The notes under the pieces were generated by a model. It was not told the DNA's origin. It saw only the letters and a list, made by a program, of their open reading frames with translations, and made no database searches. From contig DYEO01000018.1 in the NCBI GenBank assembly GCA_020725665.1, positions 1 through 64,000 on the forward strand: a stretch of 64,000 nucleotides of DNA, given 5' to 3'. Shown in pieces: positions 35,801 to 43,218 of the stretch. This stretch comes from Dethiobacter sp. (GTDB lineage Bacteria > Bacillota > Dethiobacteria > DTU022 > UBA8154). Numbering within the stretch: the stretch's first letter is position 1; the number at the start of each line of letters is the position of its first letter. Both the position numbers and the translations under genes were made by a program.

Positions 35801-36820
35801 TTAAAGCTTTTCAAACTGGCTGACCACTTGCTGCAGCACAGCCACCACCCGGGAATAGGCCATGCGTGTGGGACCGAGGATACCAATAGTTCCCACCACT
35901 TCCCGACCCAGGCAGTAGCTGGTCATAACCAGGCTGCATTCCTGTACTTCCTCCAGAATATTTTCCCGCCCAATCTTGATTACAATACCGTCGATACCGG
36001 CCAGAGGCCTGGCCAGCAGGTTTGCCAGCAGGGAATGATGTTCAAAAAGAGAAAGCAGGGATTTGACCTTTTCAATGTTGCCGAATTCGGGCTGGTTGAA
36101 AATATTGGTGGTGCCTCCAAGAAAAACACGGCTCTCATCTTCCGCCAGGGAATCCTCCAGCAGGGTGAACGTCGTCTCCAGGAAATTGATGTGGTGGTAG
36201 ATATCACGGCGCAGTTCCCGAATAAGCCGGGCCGTAATCCTGTCTATGGTAAGCCCTTCCAGCCTGTGGTTAAGGTAGGAGACGATACGGTTCAGCTCCC
36301 CCTGGGAAAGGGCCTGGGGTAGGTTGATCAACTTGTTCTTGATCACCCCCGTATCTGCGACCAGTACCAAAAGGCCTCTTTTGCTGTCAATAGGCATAAT
36401 TTGCAGTTTCTTAAAGGCACTCTTTTTCAGGCGGGGGCCCAGGATCAGGGTCGTATAATTGGTGAGAGAAGAGATTATCTGCGAGGTCTGCCTGATAATC
36501 TCCTCGATCTCCCGGATCCTTTCATAGGAAAATATGCGGTAAATGCACATTTTTTCCTCATCATCCAGGTGTTCTTCCTGCATGAGCTCATCCACATAGT
36601 AACGGTACCCTTTTTGGGAAGGAATCCTGCCGGCCGAAGTATGGGGTTGGAGCAAGTAACCCATCTCTTCAAGGTCGGCCATCTCGTTGCGAATGGTAGC
36701 AGGACTGAAACCCATCTTGTAACGACGGGAAACCGTACGCGAACCTACTGGTTGAGCTGTTTTCACATAATCGGTCACTATGGCTCCGAGTATTTCCATT
36801 TTACGCGCACTGAGCCCCAT
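35801..36820 (-). CDS. hrcA: Heat-inducible transcription repressor HrcA
   Basis: HrcA represses class I heat-shock operons by binding CIRCE. The N-terminal winged helix (ILGAIVTDYVKTAQPVGSRT; FSPATIRNEMADLEEMGYL) and the C-terminal GAF-like domain (GGTTNIFNQPEF) are clear; the length is 339 aa. It is the first gene of the operon and is preceded by a perfect CIRCE between promoter and start codon, so it represses itself and grpE-dnaK-dnaJ. Confidence 0.97.
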   Translation of the reverse strand: MGLSARKMEILGAIVTDYVKTAQPVGSRTVSRRYKMGFSPATIRNEMADLEEMGYLLQPHTSAGRIPSQKGYRYYVDELMQEEHLDDEEKMCIYRIFSYERIREIEEIIRQTSQIISSLTNYTTLILGPRLKKSAFKKLQIMPIDSKRGLLVLVADTGVIKNKLINLPQALSQGELNRIVSYLNHRLEGLTIDRITARLIRELRRDIYHHINFLETTFTLLEDSLAEDESRVFLGGTTNIFNQPEFGNIEKVKSLLSLFEHHSLLANLLARPLAGIDGIVIKIGRENILEEVQECSLVMTSYCLGREVVGTIGILGPTRMAYSRVVAVLQQVVSQFEKL

Positions 36821-36853
36821 ACCTTTCCCCTCCTTTACCGGTCTATCTGTAAA

Positions 36854-36880
36854 TTAGCACTCTAAGCTTTAGAGTGCTAA
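36854..36880 (-). promoter_or_regulatory. CIRCE operator
   Basis: TTAGCACTC, 9-bp spacer, GAGTGCTAA: a perfect match to the CIRCE consensus. It lies just downstream of the hrcA promoter and about 35 bp before the start codon, the normal place for HrcA repression. Confidence 0.97.
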
Positions 36881-36892
36881 CCACCTTTCTTA

Positions 36893-36921
36893 ACATTACC
36901 ACCGTCCAGTTCATTTGTCAA
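36893..36921 (-). promoter_or_regulatory. Sigma-A promoter of the hrcA operon
   Basis: On the minus strand TTGACA and TAATGT are 17 bp apart and end about 12 bp upstream of the CIRCE. The promoter begins only 11 bp after the kinase stop codon at 36932. Confidence 0.88.
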
Positions 36922-36931
36922 GATTTCACTT

Positions 36932-39202
36932 TCAAAAATTCTCCAGCAGGGAACGACGCCCTCGTCGTTCCGGATGGTTTTGAAACAGCGGAACGGTGGG
37001 GGCACCGTTCCCTACCGAATTACACAACGGTTTAAGTCTTTCCAGCACAACAGTGGGAGAAGCAAAGCGTTGACGGGGATCTTTCTGCAACAGGCCGGTA
37101 ATAATCCGGTCCAGCTCCAGCGGGATGGCGGGATTGAGGAGCAGGGCCGAGGGAATTATTGCGGAGCAGTGATAGGATTGGAGTGACCTGAGGTCCGCTC
37201 TCTGGTTGGGTAAAAACCCGGTGGCCAATTCATAAAGCATAACACCGAGAGAGTAGAGATCGGCACGGTGGTCAACACCTTCCAGAACCATTTCAGGGGA
37301 TTGGCCCCCGGCGCGCCGGCCTGCCAAAAAGCCGAGCAGGGAGGGTTTCCATTGGAATCGTTCCGGGGCGGCATAAAAAAAAGTGCGTTTGTATAAGGAA
37401 GGCTCTCGTGTAAAACTGGCTGAGAATATTTTGGAACCTGTAATGGTTTCCAGAAGGTCAAAATCACTGATCCTGAGGCGGCCGGCGGGATCAAAAAGGA
37501 TATTCTCCGGTTTTATGGCTCCGTGGAAGAAACCCTTTTTCCCGCGGTAAAGGTAATCAAGGGCCAGGCATAACTGCCAGGCGATCTCCAGGAGCCGGCG
37601 CGGCGCAAGGGGTGCCTGCCTGAGCAGGGCAGTCAGGCTACCTCCTTCCATATACTCCATGGCATAGTACAAGTCACCGTTATAATAGCAATCCTCTTCG
37701 GGAACAAGCAGGCCGGGGTGGTCGAGGGTACGCATCATCTTCAAGCGGCCCTGGAGACGCCTGACGGAGAGGGGATCACTGAGTATTTCGGCCTGCAACA
37801 TCTTGACAGCCACTTTTCTTCCCCTGGCCCGCTCTCTTCCAAGGTATACCTGGCCGACTGGACCGTCCCCGATAATATCAATGATCTCGTACTTGCGCCA
37901 GAAAGCGGGACCCATGCTGCGGCGGTATATATTTCTCTTTAATTGGTAGTGGGGATCGAGTTTTCCTGCATTTTCACGCCAGACGGCTGCGTGCAGTGGA
38001 TGTTCGGCCGCCACCGTTTCTTCCATCAAACGACAAATTTCAAAGTATTCCTGCTCCAGTTCGGAGCGCTGCAGCTCGGGCATGCTGCGCAGGGTTTTTT
38101 CCGCTTCGCGGTAGTCCCCCCCGTAAAGGGCCAGACGGGCCAGCCCCACCTGTGCCGGCCAGTAGACTGGAGCAGGAGGATCCACCGCACGATAACACAT
38201 CCCGGCGGCGCTATAATCTCCTTCTTCTTCATGCAACAGCCCCGTGAGGTAGCTTTTCTTCCAGCGAAAAGCCTCACCGGCGGTGCTGCTGTCTTCAGTC
38301 AAAGCTGCTGTAAAAGCGCTTTCCGCCCTCTCCAGGAGTTCGGCGGCACGGCGCGTACCGTTTGTCAAGAGGTACAGCCAGGCCAGATCGAGGGCAGCCC
38401 AGTGGTTGGCACTGCGCTTCCAGGCCTCTTCCAGATAACGCCTGGCCTCGCTGTACATACCAAGGCGCCGGTAAAGTTTTCCCAGGCGCAGGGCAATATC
38501 AGTGTCTTCAGGAAAGAGGGTATACAGGCGAAGGTAAAAGCGAATGTGTTGCAGGTCCGAGCGGCAGTAAGACATGGCCTCCCGATAGACAAAGAGAGCG
38601 TCCTTTTCCCGACCGCTCCAAGCTTCCAGGACCCGACCCAGATTTTCAAAGTTATCCAGGTCATGGGGGTTAAGTTCCACAACTTTGCGGTACAGCCGCT
38701 CCGCTTCCGCCAGGCCGGCAACCCCGCTGCAATAGTGGAGCCGCCCTTTCTTTTTCAGCAGCTCCGTATTCTTTGGATTGCGGGCTGAAGCTTCTTCGTA
38801 GTAAGCAAGGGCTTCTTCGGGCAGCCCCCTGTTGAAGAGACGTTCTCCCGCATCTTCCAGGACACGGTTAAAGATGCGCTGCAGCAGCAGGCGCTGCTGC
38901 GGGGAGGCTCCTCGTTTCTTATGGAAATCCTGCAGCAGGGAGAAGAGCCGGTGACAGGTTTGACGTGCAGCGGCGTGGCTGCCGGTAAGCAACTGGATTT
39001 CAGCGATATGCAAAAGTTCCACGGCCTGTTTTTGCTCGGCGGAACCGGTCTGCAGCAAGGCGCCAAGCTTGCTGCCGCCTTGACGCAGTTCCTCCGGTTC
39101 AAGGTTAGTGCCCGCCTCCAGGGCAAGCAGTGAACTCAAGCAACCCTCCAGCAGCTGGACCAGAGACAGCCCATCATCTTTTTCCAGACTCCTTCCGGAC
39201 AT
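36932..39202 (-). CDS. TPR protein with a C-terminal protein-kinase-like domain (probable pseudokinase)
   Basis: Residues 1-430 are tetratricopeptide-like helices (ERLFNRGLPEEALAYYEEAS, LYRRLGMYSEARRYLEEAW). A Hanks-type kinase fold follows: glycine loop GDGPVGQVYLG, Lys in VAVKML, then HGAIKPEN where kinases have HRDLKPEN, and DFD in place of DFG. The catalytic Asp is Ala, so phosphotransfer is doubtful. No transmembrane helix or PASTA repeats are seen. The last 22 residues (about GNGAPTVPLF to RRSLLENF) are encoded by a MITE-like repeat. A good AAGGAG SD precedes the start. It occupies the lepA-hemW position of the B. subtilis order. Confidence 0.85.
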   Translation of the reverse strand: MSGRSLEKDDGLSLVQLLEGCLSSLLALEAGTNLEPEELRQGGSKLGALLQTGSAEQKQAVELLHIAEIQLLTGSHAAARQTCHRLFSLLQDFHKKRGASPQQRLLLQRIFNRVLEDAGERLFNRGLPEEALAYYEEASARNPKNTELLKKKGRLHYCSGVAGLAEAERLYRKVVELNPHDLDNFENLGRVLEAWSGREKDALFVYREAMSYCRSDLQHIRFYLRLYTLFPEDTDIALRLGKLYRRLGMYSEARRYLEEAWKRSANHWAALDLAWLYLLTNGTRRAAELLERAESAFTAALTEDSSTAGEAFRWKKSYLTGLLHEEEGDYSAAGMCYRAVDPPAPVYWPAQVGLARLALYGGDYREAEKTLRSMPELQRSELEQEYFEICRLMEETVAAEHPLHAAVWRENAGKLDPHYQLKRNIYRRSMGPAFWRKYEIIDIIGDGPVGQVYLGRERARGRKVAVKMLQAEILSDPLSVRRLQGRLKMMRTLDHPGLLVPEEDCYYNGDLYYAMEYMEGGSLTALLRQAPLAPRRLLEIAWQLCLALDYLYRGKKGFFHGAIKPENILFDPAGRLRISDFDLLETITGSKIFSASFTREPSLYKRTFFYAAPERFQWKPSLLGFLAGRRAGGQSPEMVLEGVDHRADLYSLGVMLYELATGFLPNQRADLRSLQSYHCSAIIPSALLLNPAIPLELDRIITGLLQKDPRQRFASPTVVLERLKPLCNSVGNGAPTVPLFQNHPERRGRRSLLENF
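36949..37015 (-). mobile_element. Bipartite MITE-like element, short copy inside the kinase gene
   Basis: This is the inverted counterpart of 29452-29541 lacking 21 bp of linker. One end is changed (GCAGGGAACG instead of GTAGGGAACG), and that change removes a GTAGGG motif. The element is read through in frame by the kinase gene, giving it a new C-terminus. Confidence 0.75.
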
Positions 39203-39263
39203 TGGCCGATCTCCTTATCAACCCGGTTAAAAAGACCACTTGTTTCCCACCTGGGGAGACAAC

Positions 39264-39290
39264 GAAACGGAACGGAACGGAACGGAACGA
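39264..39290. repeat. Pentanucleotide tandem repeat (CGGAA)n
   Basis: Four to five CGGAA units (AAACGGAACGGAACGGAACG) lie between the kinase start and the preceding terminator. Such a tract can vary in length by slippage and sits in the presumed promoter/leader of the kinase gene. Confidence 0.7.
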
Positions 39291-39308
39291 AACTCATAAG
39301 TATTCGCT

Positions 39309-39349
39309 AAAAAGAATGCCGATACCTGCTTTAATCTAGATATCGGCAT
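39309..39349 (-). terminator. Intrinsic terminator after the 88-aa membrane gene
   Basis: A 9-bp stem (ATGCCGATA with TATCGGCAT) is followed by TTTTT on the minus strand. The stop codon of the 39331-39597 gene lies in its loop. It separates that gene from the kinase gene. Confidence 0.75.
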
Positions 39350-39597
39350 CTTAATTCAAAATAATATGCAGTAACATCCGCCCAAAATTGTTTCCAGGGC
39401 AAAACGTAGTCCCGGTCGGCAAAGGTTATTACCAGCCCCCTTTCCCCTTCGTTAAAGCAGAGGGCCCGACCCTCTTCCGCAAGTCCTATAAGTTGTTGCG
39501 TTCCCCGCTCCACCATGTTCAGACCCATGTAAAGAAAGGCCAACAGGAAAGCCAGTTGTAATAAAACAATAAAAAAAAAGCCCGAGGTTCGGCGCAA
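39331..39597 (-). CDS. Small membrane-anchored protein of unknown function
   Basis: The 88-aa frame has an N-terminal transmembrane helix (FFFIVLLQLAFLLAFLYMGL) and a short extracytoplasmic domain ending in FELRCRYLD. It starts with TTG after GGGCGG and is followed by a terminator. It lies downstream of spoIIP, where B. subtilis has yqxA, another small membrane protein, so a positional counterpart is possible, but I see no clear sequence similarity. Confidence 0.55.
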   Translation of the reverse strand: MRRTSGFFFIVLLQLAFLLAFLYMGLNMVERGTQQLIGLAEEGRALCFNEGERGLVITFADRDYVLPWKQFWADVTAYYFELRCRYLD

Positions 39598-39664
39598 AAA
39601 TTATCCGCCCTTTCCAAACCTATAGCTTTTAATATTGACCCACATGCAACCCTTTATACACCGT

Positions 39665-39694
39665 GCGACAGGGGACGGTTCTCGATTTGGTCGC
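39665..39694. repeat. GACGGTTC dispersed repeat, one-unit copy
   Basis: GCGACAGGGGACGGTTCTCG continues to a closing GTCGC. It is the single-unit form of the element at 12533-12585 and lies just downstream of the spoIIP stop. Confidence 0.75.
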
Positions 39695-39734
39695 ATTATC
39701 CTTTAGACACAGGCTGGAGGCCTGCATTACATTA

Positions 39735-40841
39735 TTAATTGAAGGCTTTAGCCAAGGCCTCCGCCAGGCAGGGTACTGCGCGCAGCACCTCTTCCCTGTT
39801 GTTTTCATGGCCGCCAATTTCCACCAGGATACTGCGGGGATGGACATGCTGGTTATAGGTAAAAGCCTGTTTTCTTGTTCCCCGGCAGAGGCCGGGATAT
39901 TTTTGATCCAGTATGCTCTGCAGGAAGAGGGAAAAACGCAGGTTACTGTTCCAGCCTTCGTGGCGGGTACCGACAACGAAAAGGATGCGGGCAGTATTCC
40001 TTCCTTCTATTGAAGTGGTAGTAACCTCCCGGGAGATGCCATCGCGGTGCAGATCCACGACGACTTCGATCTGTGGGTTTTGCTCCAGAATGGCGGTGAT
40101 GGCGGGACAGGCCTGGGCATAGGCTTCGCTGCGCGGTATGTCGAAGTTTTCCCGGTGATGCAGCACGGGAATGTTATATTCTTTTTCCAGGATTTCGGCT
40201 AAACGCTCACCCAGAAATATTACGGAATGCTGTGGATCACTGCTGAATGCTTTCCCGGAAATGGGAAGAAAGGATTCGCTGCTGTGGGTGTGGTAGATCA
40301 GCACCCGGGGAGCCTCCTTCACCGGCGGGAAGGAGCGATTAGCAGAGGTTACCGTCCCTACACCGGCGAGAAGGGAAACGGGCGGCTGTTCTGCTGCAGA
40401 ACCAGACGGGTTTTCTCCCTTATTGCCAAAGTCAACGAGGAGATGTTCAGGGGATGGAAGAACGTTTTCTTCCGGTTTTGCAGAGATTTCTTTTACCGTT
40501 CCTGCAGCCCGGAACCCTGACAGCTCACTGCCCAGGAGCAACCGGGTGGAGAAATCTCTCAGGGAAAATGCCGCTTCACCCCCTGCACCATCGGGTGAAA
40601 AGGGAATTTTTTCTAACCTCGCGCCCATTCCCGGCAGTTGCTGTTCCACCAGCAGGAGATAGCCACAGCGGAACTCGCCCCGTAAGCAGACAGGCAGAAT
40701 CACGCTGGCTAAGAGGGCCAGAACAATTAAAAGTAAAGCGACACGAAGCAGATCTGTTTTAGTGTTTATTTTCGCCGGCGGGGCAAAGTGGTTTTGGTAA
40801 ATTTCCCTCTGCCACGAGACGCGAGAGCTCTCCCGGTACAA
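39735..40841 (-). CDS. spoIIP: Stage II sporulation protein P (SpoIIP)
   Basis: SpoIIP is the amidase/endopeptidase of the DMP complex that thins septal peptidoglycan during engulfment. After an N-terminal transmembrane helix (LRVALLLIVLALLASVILPV) comes a linker, then the amidase domain with zinc ligands and catalytic elements (VLIYHTHSSESFLP, VVDLHRDGI, ILVEIGGHENNREEVLRAV). The length is 368 aa. The TTG start is 6 nt after a GGGGGG that is also the 3' arm of a terminator hairpin. It is a strong marker of endospore formation. Confidence 0.95.
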   Translation of the reverse strand: MYRESSRVSWQREIYQNHFAPPAKINTKTDLLRVALLLIVLALLASVILPVCLRGEFRCGYLLLVEQQLPGMGARLEKIPFSPDGAGGEAAFSLRDFSTRLLLGSELSGFRAAGTVKEISAKPEENVLPSPEHLLVDFGNKGENPSGSAAEQPPVSLLAGVGTVTSANRSFPPVKEAPRVLIYHTHSSESFLPISGKAFSSDPQHSVIFLGERLAEILEKEYNIPVLHHRENFDIPRSEAYAQACPAITAILEQNPQIEVVVDLHRDGISREVTTTSIEGRNTARILFVVGTRHEGWNSNLRFSLFLQSILDQKYPGLCRGTRKQAFTYNQHVHPRSILVEIGGHENNREEVLRAVPCLAEALAKAFN

Positions 40842-40842
40842 T

Positions 40843-40894
40843 AAAAACCCCCCTCTTCAATCCCGCTTTTTTTATAGATATGAAAGAAGAGGGG
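40843..40894 (-). terminator. Terminator of the isc operon, overlapping the spoIIP SD
   Basis: CCCCTCTTC and GAAGAGGGG (9 bp, 27-nt loop) are followed on the minus strand by GGTTTTTATT. The run of G that completes the stem is also the SD of spoIIP, so in read-through transcripts the hairpin would hide that SD. Confidence 0.65.
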
Positions 40895-40905
40895 CAGAAT
40901 ATACC
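40875..40905 (-). promoter_or_regulatory. Sigma-E-like promoter of spoIIP
   Basis: On the minus strand GGTATATT (-35) and CATATCTA (-10) are 15 bp apart. spoIIP belongs to the sigma-E regulon in B. subtilis. The -35 is adjacent to the iscU stop codon and the spacer contains the 5' arm of the terminator. Confidence 0.5.
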
Positions 40906-40907
40906 GT

Positions 40908-41282
40908 TTAGGCAGACAGGTTCTTGCTGCGATAGTCTGCGATGGCCTTATGCAAGGCATCAGCAGCCAGGTTTGAACAATGAAGCTTTGCTTCCGGCAG
41001 GCCGCCCAGTTGATTGGCCACGTCCATGTTTGTCACGGCCATTGCTTCGTCCAGGGTTTTTCCCTTGACCATCTCCGTAAGCACGCTGCTGCTGGCGATA
41101 GCAGCTCCACAACCGAAGGTGAGGAAATTAATATCAACGATGTGGTCATTCTCCACCTTGATGAAGATTTTCATAATATCGCCGCACTTCATATTCCCTA
41201 CCTCACCCACACCGCTGGGTTTAAGCATCTCCCCGGCGTTGCGGGGATTCTGAAAATGGTCCATTACTTTTTCGTTATACAT
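40908..41282 (-). CDS. iscU: Iron-sulfur cluster scaffold protein (IscU/NifU type)
   Basis: This is a scaffold on which Fe-S clusters are assembled from cysteine-derived sulfur. The 124-aa protein has the three conserved cysteines in NMKCGDIMKI, FGCGAAIASSS and LHCSNLAADAL, and the N-terminal YNEKVMDHFQNPRNAG. The start overlaps the iscS stop by 19 bp. It is the last gene of iscR-iscS-iscU. Confidence 0.94.
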   Translation of the reverse strand: MYNEKVMDHFQNPRNAGEMLKPSGVGEVGNMKCGDIMKIFIKVENDHIVDINFLTFGCGAAIASSSVLTEMVKGKTLDEAMAVTNMDVANQLGGLPEAKLHCSNLAADALHKAIADYRSKNLSA

Positions 41283-42487
41283 ATTGTCTCCTCTCCTGCG
41301 TGTCGGCTTTTATCGACCTCACGGCGATAGCTTTTATATAATGAAGACATTCCGCGTAGCCTGGCCACGCTTTCCTTAAGCGTTGCCACAGTGTAATCCA
41401 CTTCCTCCAGTGTATTGCCATGCCCTAGGGTAAGACGGAGCGAACCGTGGGCTGTCTGATGATCCAGCCCGCAGGCCATAAGTACGTGGGATGCTTCGAG
41501 GGAACCGGATGTACAGGCTGATCCACTGGAGGCGGCAATTCCCTTGAGATCCAGGTCCAAAAGCAGGGATTCGCCCTCTACATAGCTTACACTGACATTC
41601 ACATTACCCGGCAGTCGCTGTACCGGGTGTCCATTGAGCCGTACTTTCTCAATCTGCTCCATCAGGGACGCAATAAGGTGATCCCGCAGTGCAGCCATAG
41701 AGGTACTCCTGGCGGGGATATCCGTAACAGCCAGTTCAATGGCCTTCGCCAGGCCAACGATACCGGGAAGGTTTTCCGTTCCAGGCCGCATTTTTCGCTC
41801 CTGGCCGCCGCCAAAAGCAAGTTTGGCCAGTTTCGTGCCCCGGCGCACAAAGAGGGCACCTACCCCCTTGGGGCCGTAAAACTTGTGGGCGGAGAGGGAA
41901 AGAAGGTCAACAGGCCATTCCTTCAGGTTAAGGGGGATATTGCCGATAGCCTGCACCGCATCCGTATGAAAGTAGACGCCCCTTTCCCGGCAGATACGGG
42001 CAAGATCCTCAATGGGCTGCACAGTGCCGATCTCGTTATTGGCTGTCATAACGCTGACAAGCACCGTATCATCTCTGATCGCCTGTTTGAGATCACCCGG
42101 GTTAACCATACCGCAGCCATCCACGGGGAGCAGAGTCACTGCATAGCCTCTTTTACCCAGGGCTTTAACCGTATCGAGCACGGCATGATGCTCCACCGCG
42201 CTGGTAATAAGGTGCCTTCCCCGGGCAGACAGGGCTTCAGCCACCCCCTGGATGGCCAGGTTATTTGCTTCCGTTCCCCCCGAAGTGAAGATAATCTCTT
42301 CCGGGGCAGCGCCAAGAGCCAGAGCAGTCTTTTCCCGACTCTCGTCCAGGGCACGGCGTGCCTCCCGGCCGAAGGAATGAACGCTGGAAGGATTGCCGAA
42401 GACCTGCCCAAAATAAGGCAGCATGGCTTCCAGCACTTCCGGATGCAAAGGTGTGGTAGCGCCATGGTCGAGGTATATTCTCTTCAC
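41264..42487 (-). CDS. iscS: Cysteine desulfurase (IscS/NifS)
   Basis: This PLP enzyme removes sulfur from cysteine for Fe-S and thio-nucleoside synthesis. Motifs are IYLDHGATTPLHPEV, the PLP lysine in LSAHKFYGPKGVGALF, and the sulfur-carrying Cys in SSGSACTSGSLEASHVL. I chose the GTG at 42487, preceded by AAGGGG, giving 407 aa; the longer frame would add eight residues. After the core, the C-terminus adds a short basic tail that runs into the iscU start. Confidence 0.95.
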   Translation of the reverse strand: MKRIYLDHGATTPLHPEVLEAMLPYFGQVFGNPSSVHSFGREARRALDESREKTALALGAAPEEIIFTSGGTEANNLAIQGVAEALSARGRHLITSAVEHHAVLDTVKALGKRGYAVTLLPVDGCGMVNPGDLKQAIRDDTVLVSVMTANNEIGTVQPIEDLARICRERGVYFHTDAVQAIGNIPLNLKEWPVDLLSLSAHKFYGPKGVGALFVRRGTKLAKLAFGGGQERKMRPGTENLPGIVGLAKAIELAVTDIPARSTSMAALRDHLIASLMEQIEKVRLNGHPVQRLPGNVNVSVSYVEGESLLLDLDLKGIAASSGSACTSGSLEASHVLMACGLDHQTAHGSLRLTLGHGNTLEEVDYTVATLKESVARLRGMSSLYKSYRREVDKSRHAGEETICITKK

Positions 42488-42580
42488 GTAGATGTCCCCT
42501 TCCCTTTCCAAAAATTATCTAATAGAATGGCGGTCCGGTTGCGCATGAACAGATGCGCAGGTAAATCTCCAGACCGTGCA

Positions 42581-43003
42581 TTAATTCTTCCATTTGAGCA
42601 TATCCTGAAGGCTGATTTCGTCAAGAAGTTGGTTGATATGATCCCGCAGTTTCATCCAGAGGTTGCGGGCCAGGCAGTTATCGCTCTTACCACAACGGCA
42701 ATCCGGCTCATCTCCTTCTTCGGAGACGCATTCCACAGGGGTAATCGGTCCATCCAGCACACGGATAATATCTCCCACGTAGATGGACTGCGGCGGGGAA
42801 GCCAGGGTATAGCCCCCTTTAACCCCCCGGTTGCTGCGAATAAGTCCGCCGCGCCGCAAATTGGCGAAGATCTGCTCCAGGTACTGCTGGGAAATATCCT
42901 CTGCGGCAGCGATCCTGCTCAATGAAATATAACCCTCATTATAATTTAGAGCCAGATGAAGCATTGCCCGCACACCGTATTCGCCCCGCGAGGAAAGTCT
43001 CAT
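42581..43003 (-). CDS. iscR: Rrf2-family Fe-S regulator (IscR-like)
   Basis: This is a winged-helix repressor that senses Fe-S status. From the ATG at 43003 (SD GGGGGTGAAA) it is 140 aa: MRLSSRGEYGVRAMLHLAL, the helix-turn-helix DISQQYLEQIFANLRRGGLI, and a cysteine cluster (CVSEEGDEPDCRCGKSDNCL) that can hold a 2Fe-2S centre. It precedes iscS and iscU and probably controls the operon and itself. Confidence 0.92.
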   Translation of the reverse strand: MRLSSRGEYGVRAMLHLALNYNEGYISLSRIAAAEDISQQYLEQIFANLRRGGLIRSNRGVKGGYTLASPPQSIYVGDIIRVLDGPITPVECVSEEGDEPDCRCGKSDNCLARNLWMKLRDHINQLLDEISLQDMLKWKN

Positions 43004-43180
43004 CGTTTCACCCCCATAATCCCGTAATAGCATACTACCTTAACTGATACCATATTCACAACCATCTGCACAAAACAACTAATAACATACTAATTTACTC
43101 TGGATTTAAGTAAAAATAAAAACCCAACCCATGATAAATCCAACCCATACAATCCTGACTGCCTCGGTCAACTTTATAAA

Positions 43181-43209
43181 ATTTTAGCACAGATGAACGA
43201 AACCGTCAA
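43181..43209 (-). promoter_or_regulatory. Sigma-A promoter of iscR-iscS-iscU
   Basis: On the minus strand TTGACG and TAAAAT are 17 bp apart, giving a leader of about 170 nt. In the leader the 9-mer CCAACCCAT (plus strand) occurs twice near 43123-43150 and could be a regulator site. The promoter lies between the DUF711 stop and iscR. Confidence 0.75.
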
Positions 43210-43218
43210 GAAAAAACC

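Noticed and set aside
39331..39597. YqxA (DUF3679) orthologue
   Set aside because: Only position and size agree; I see no sequence motif, so the gene is left as unknown.
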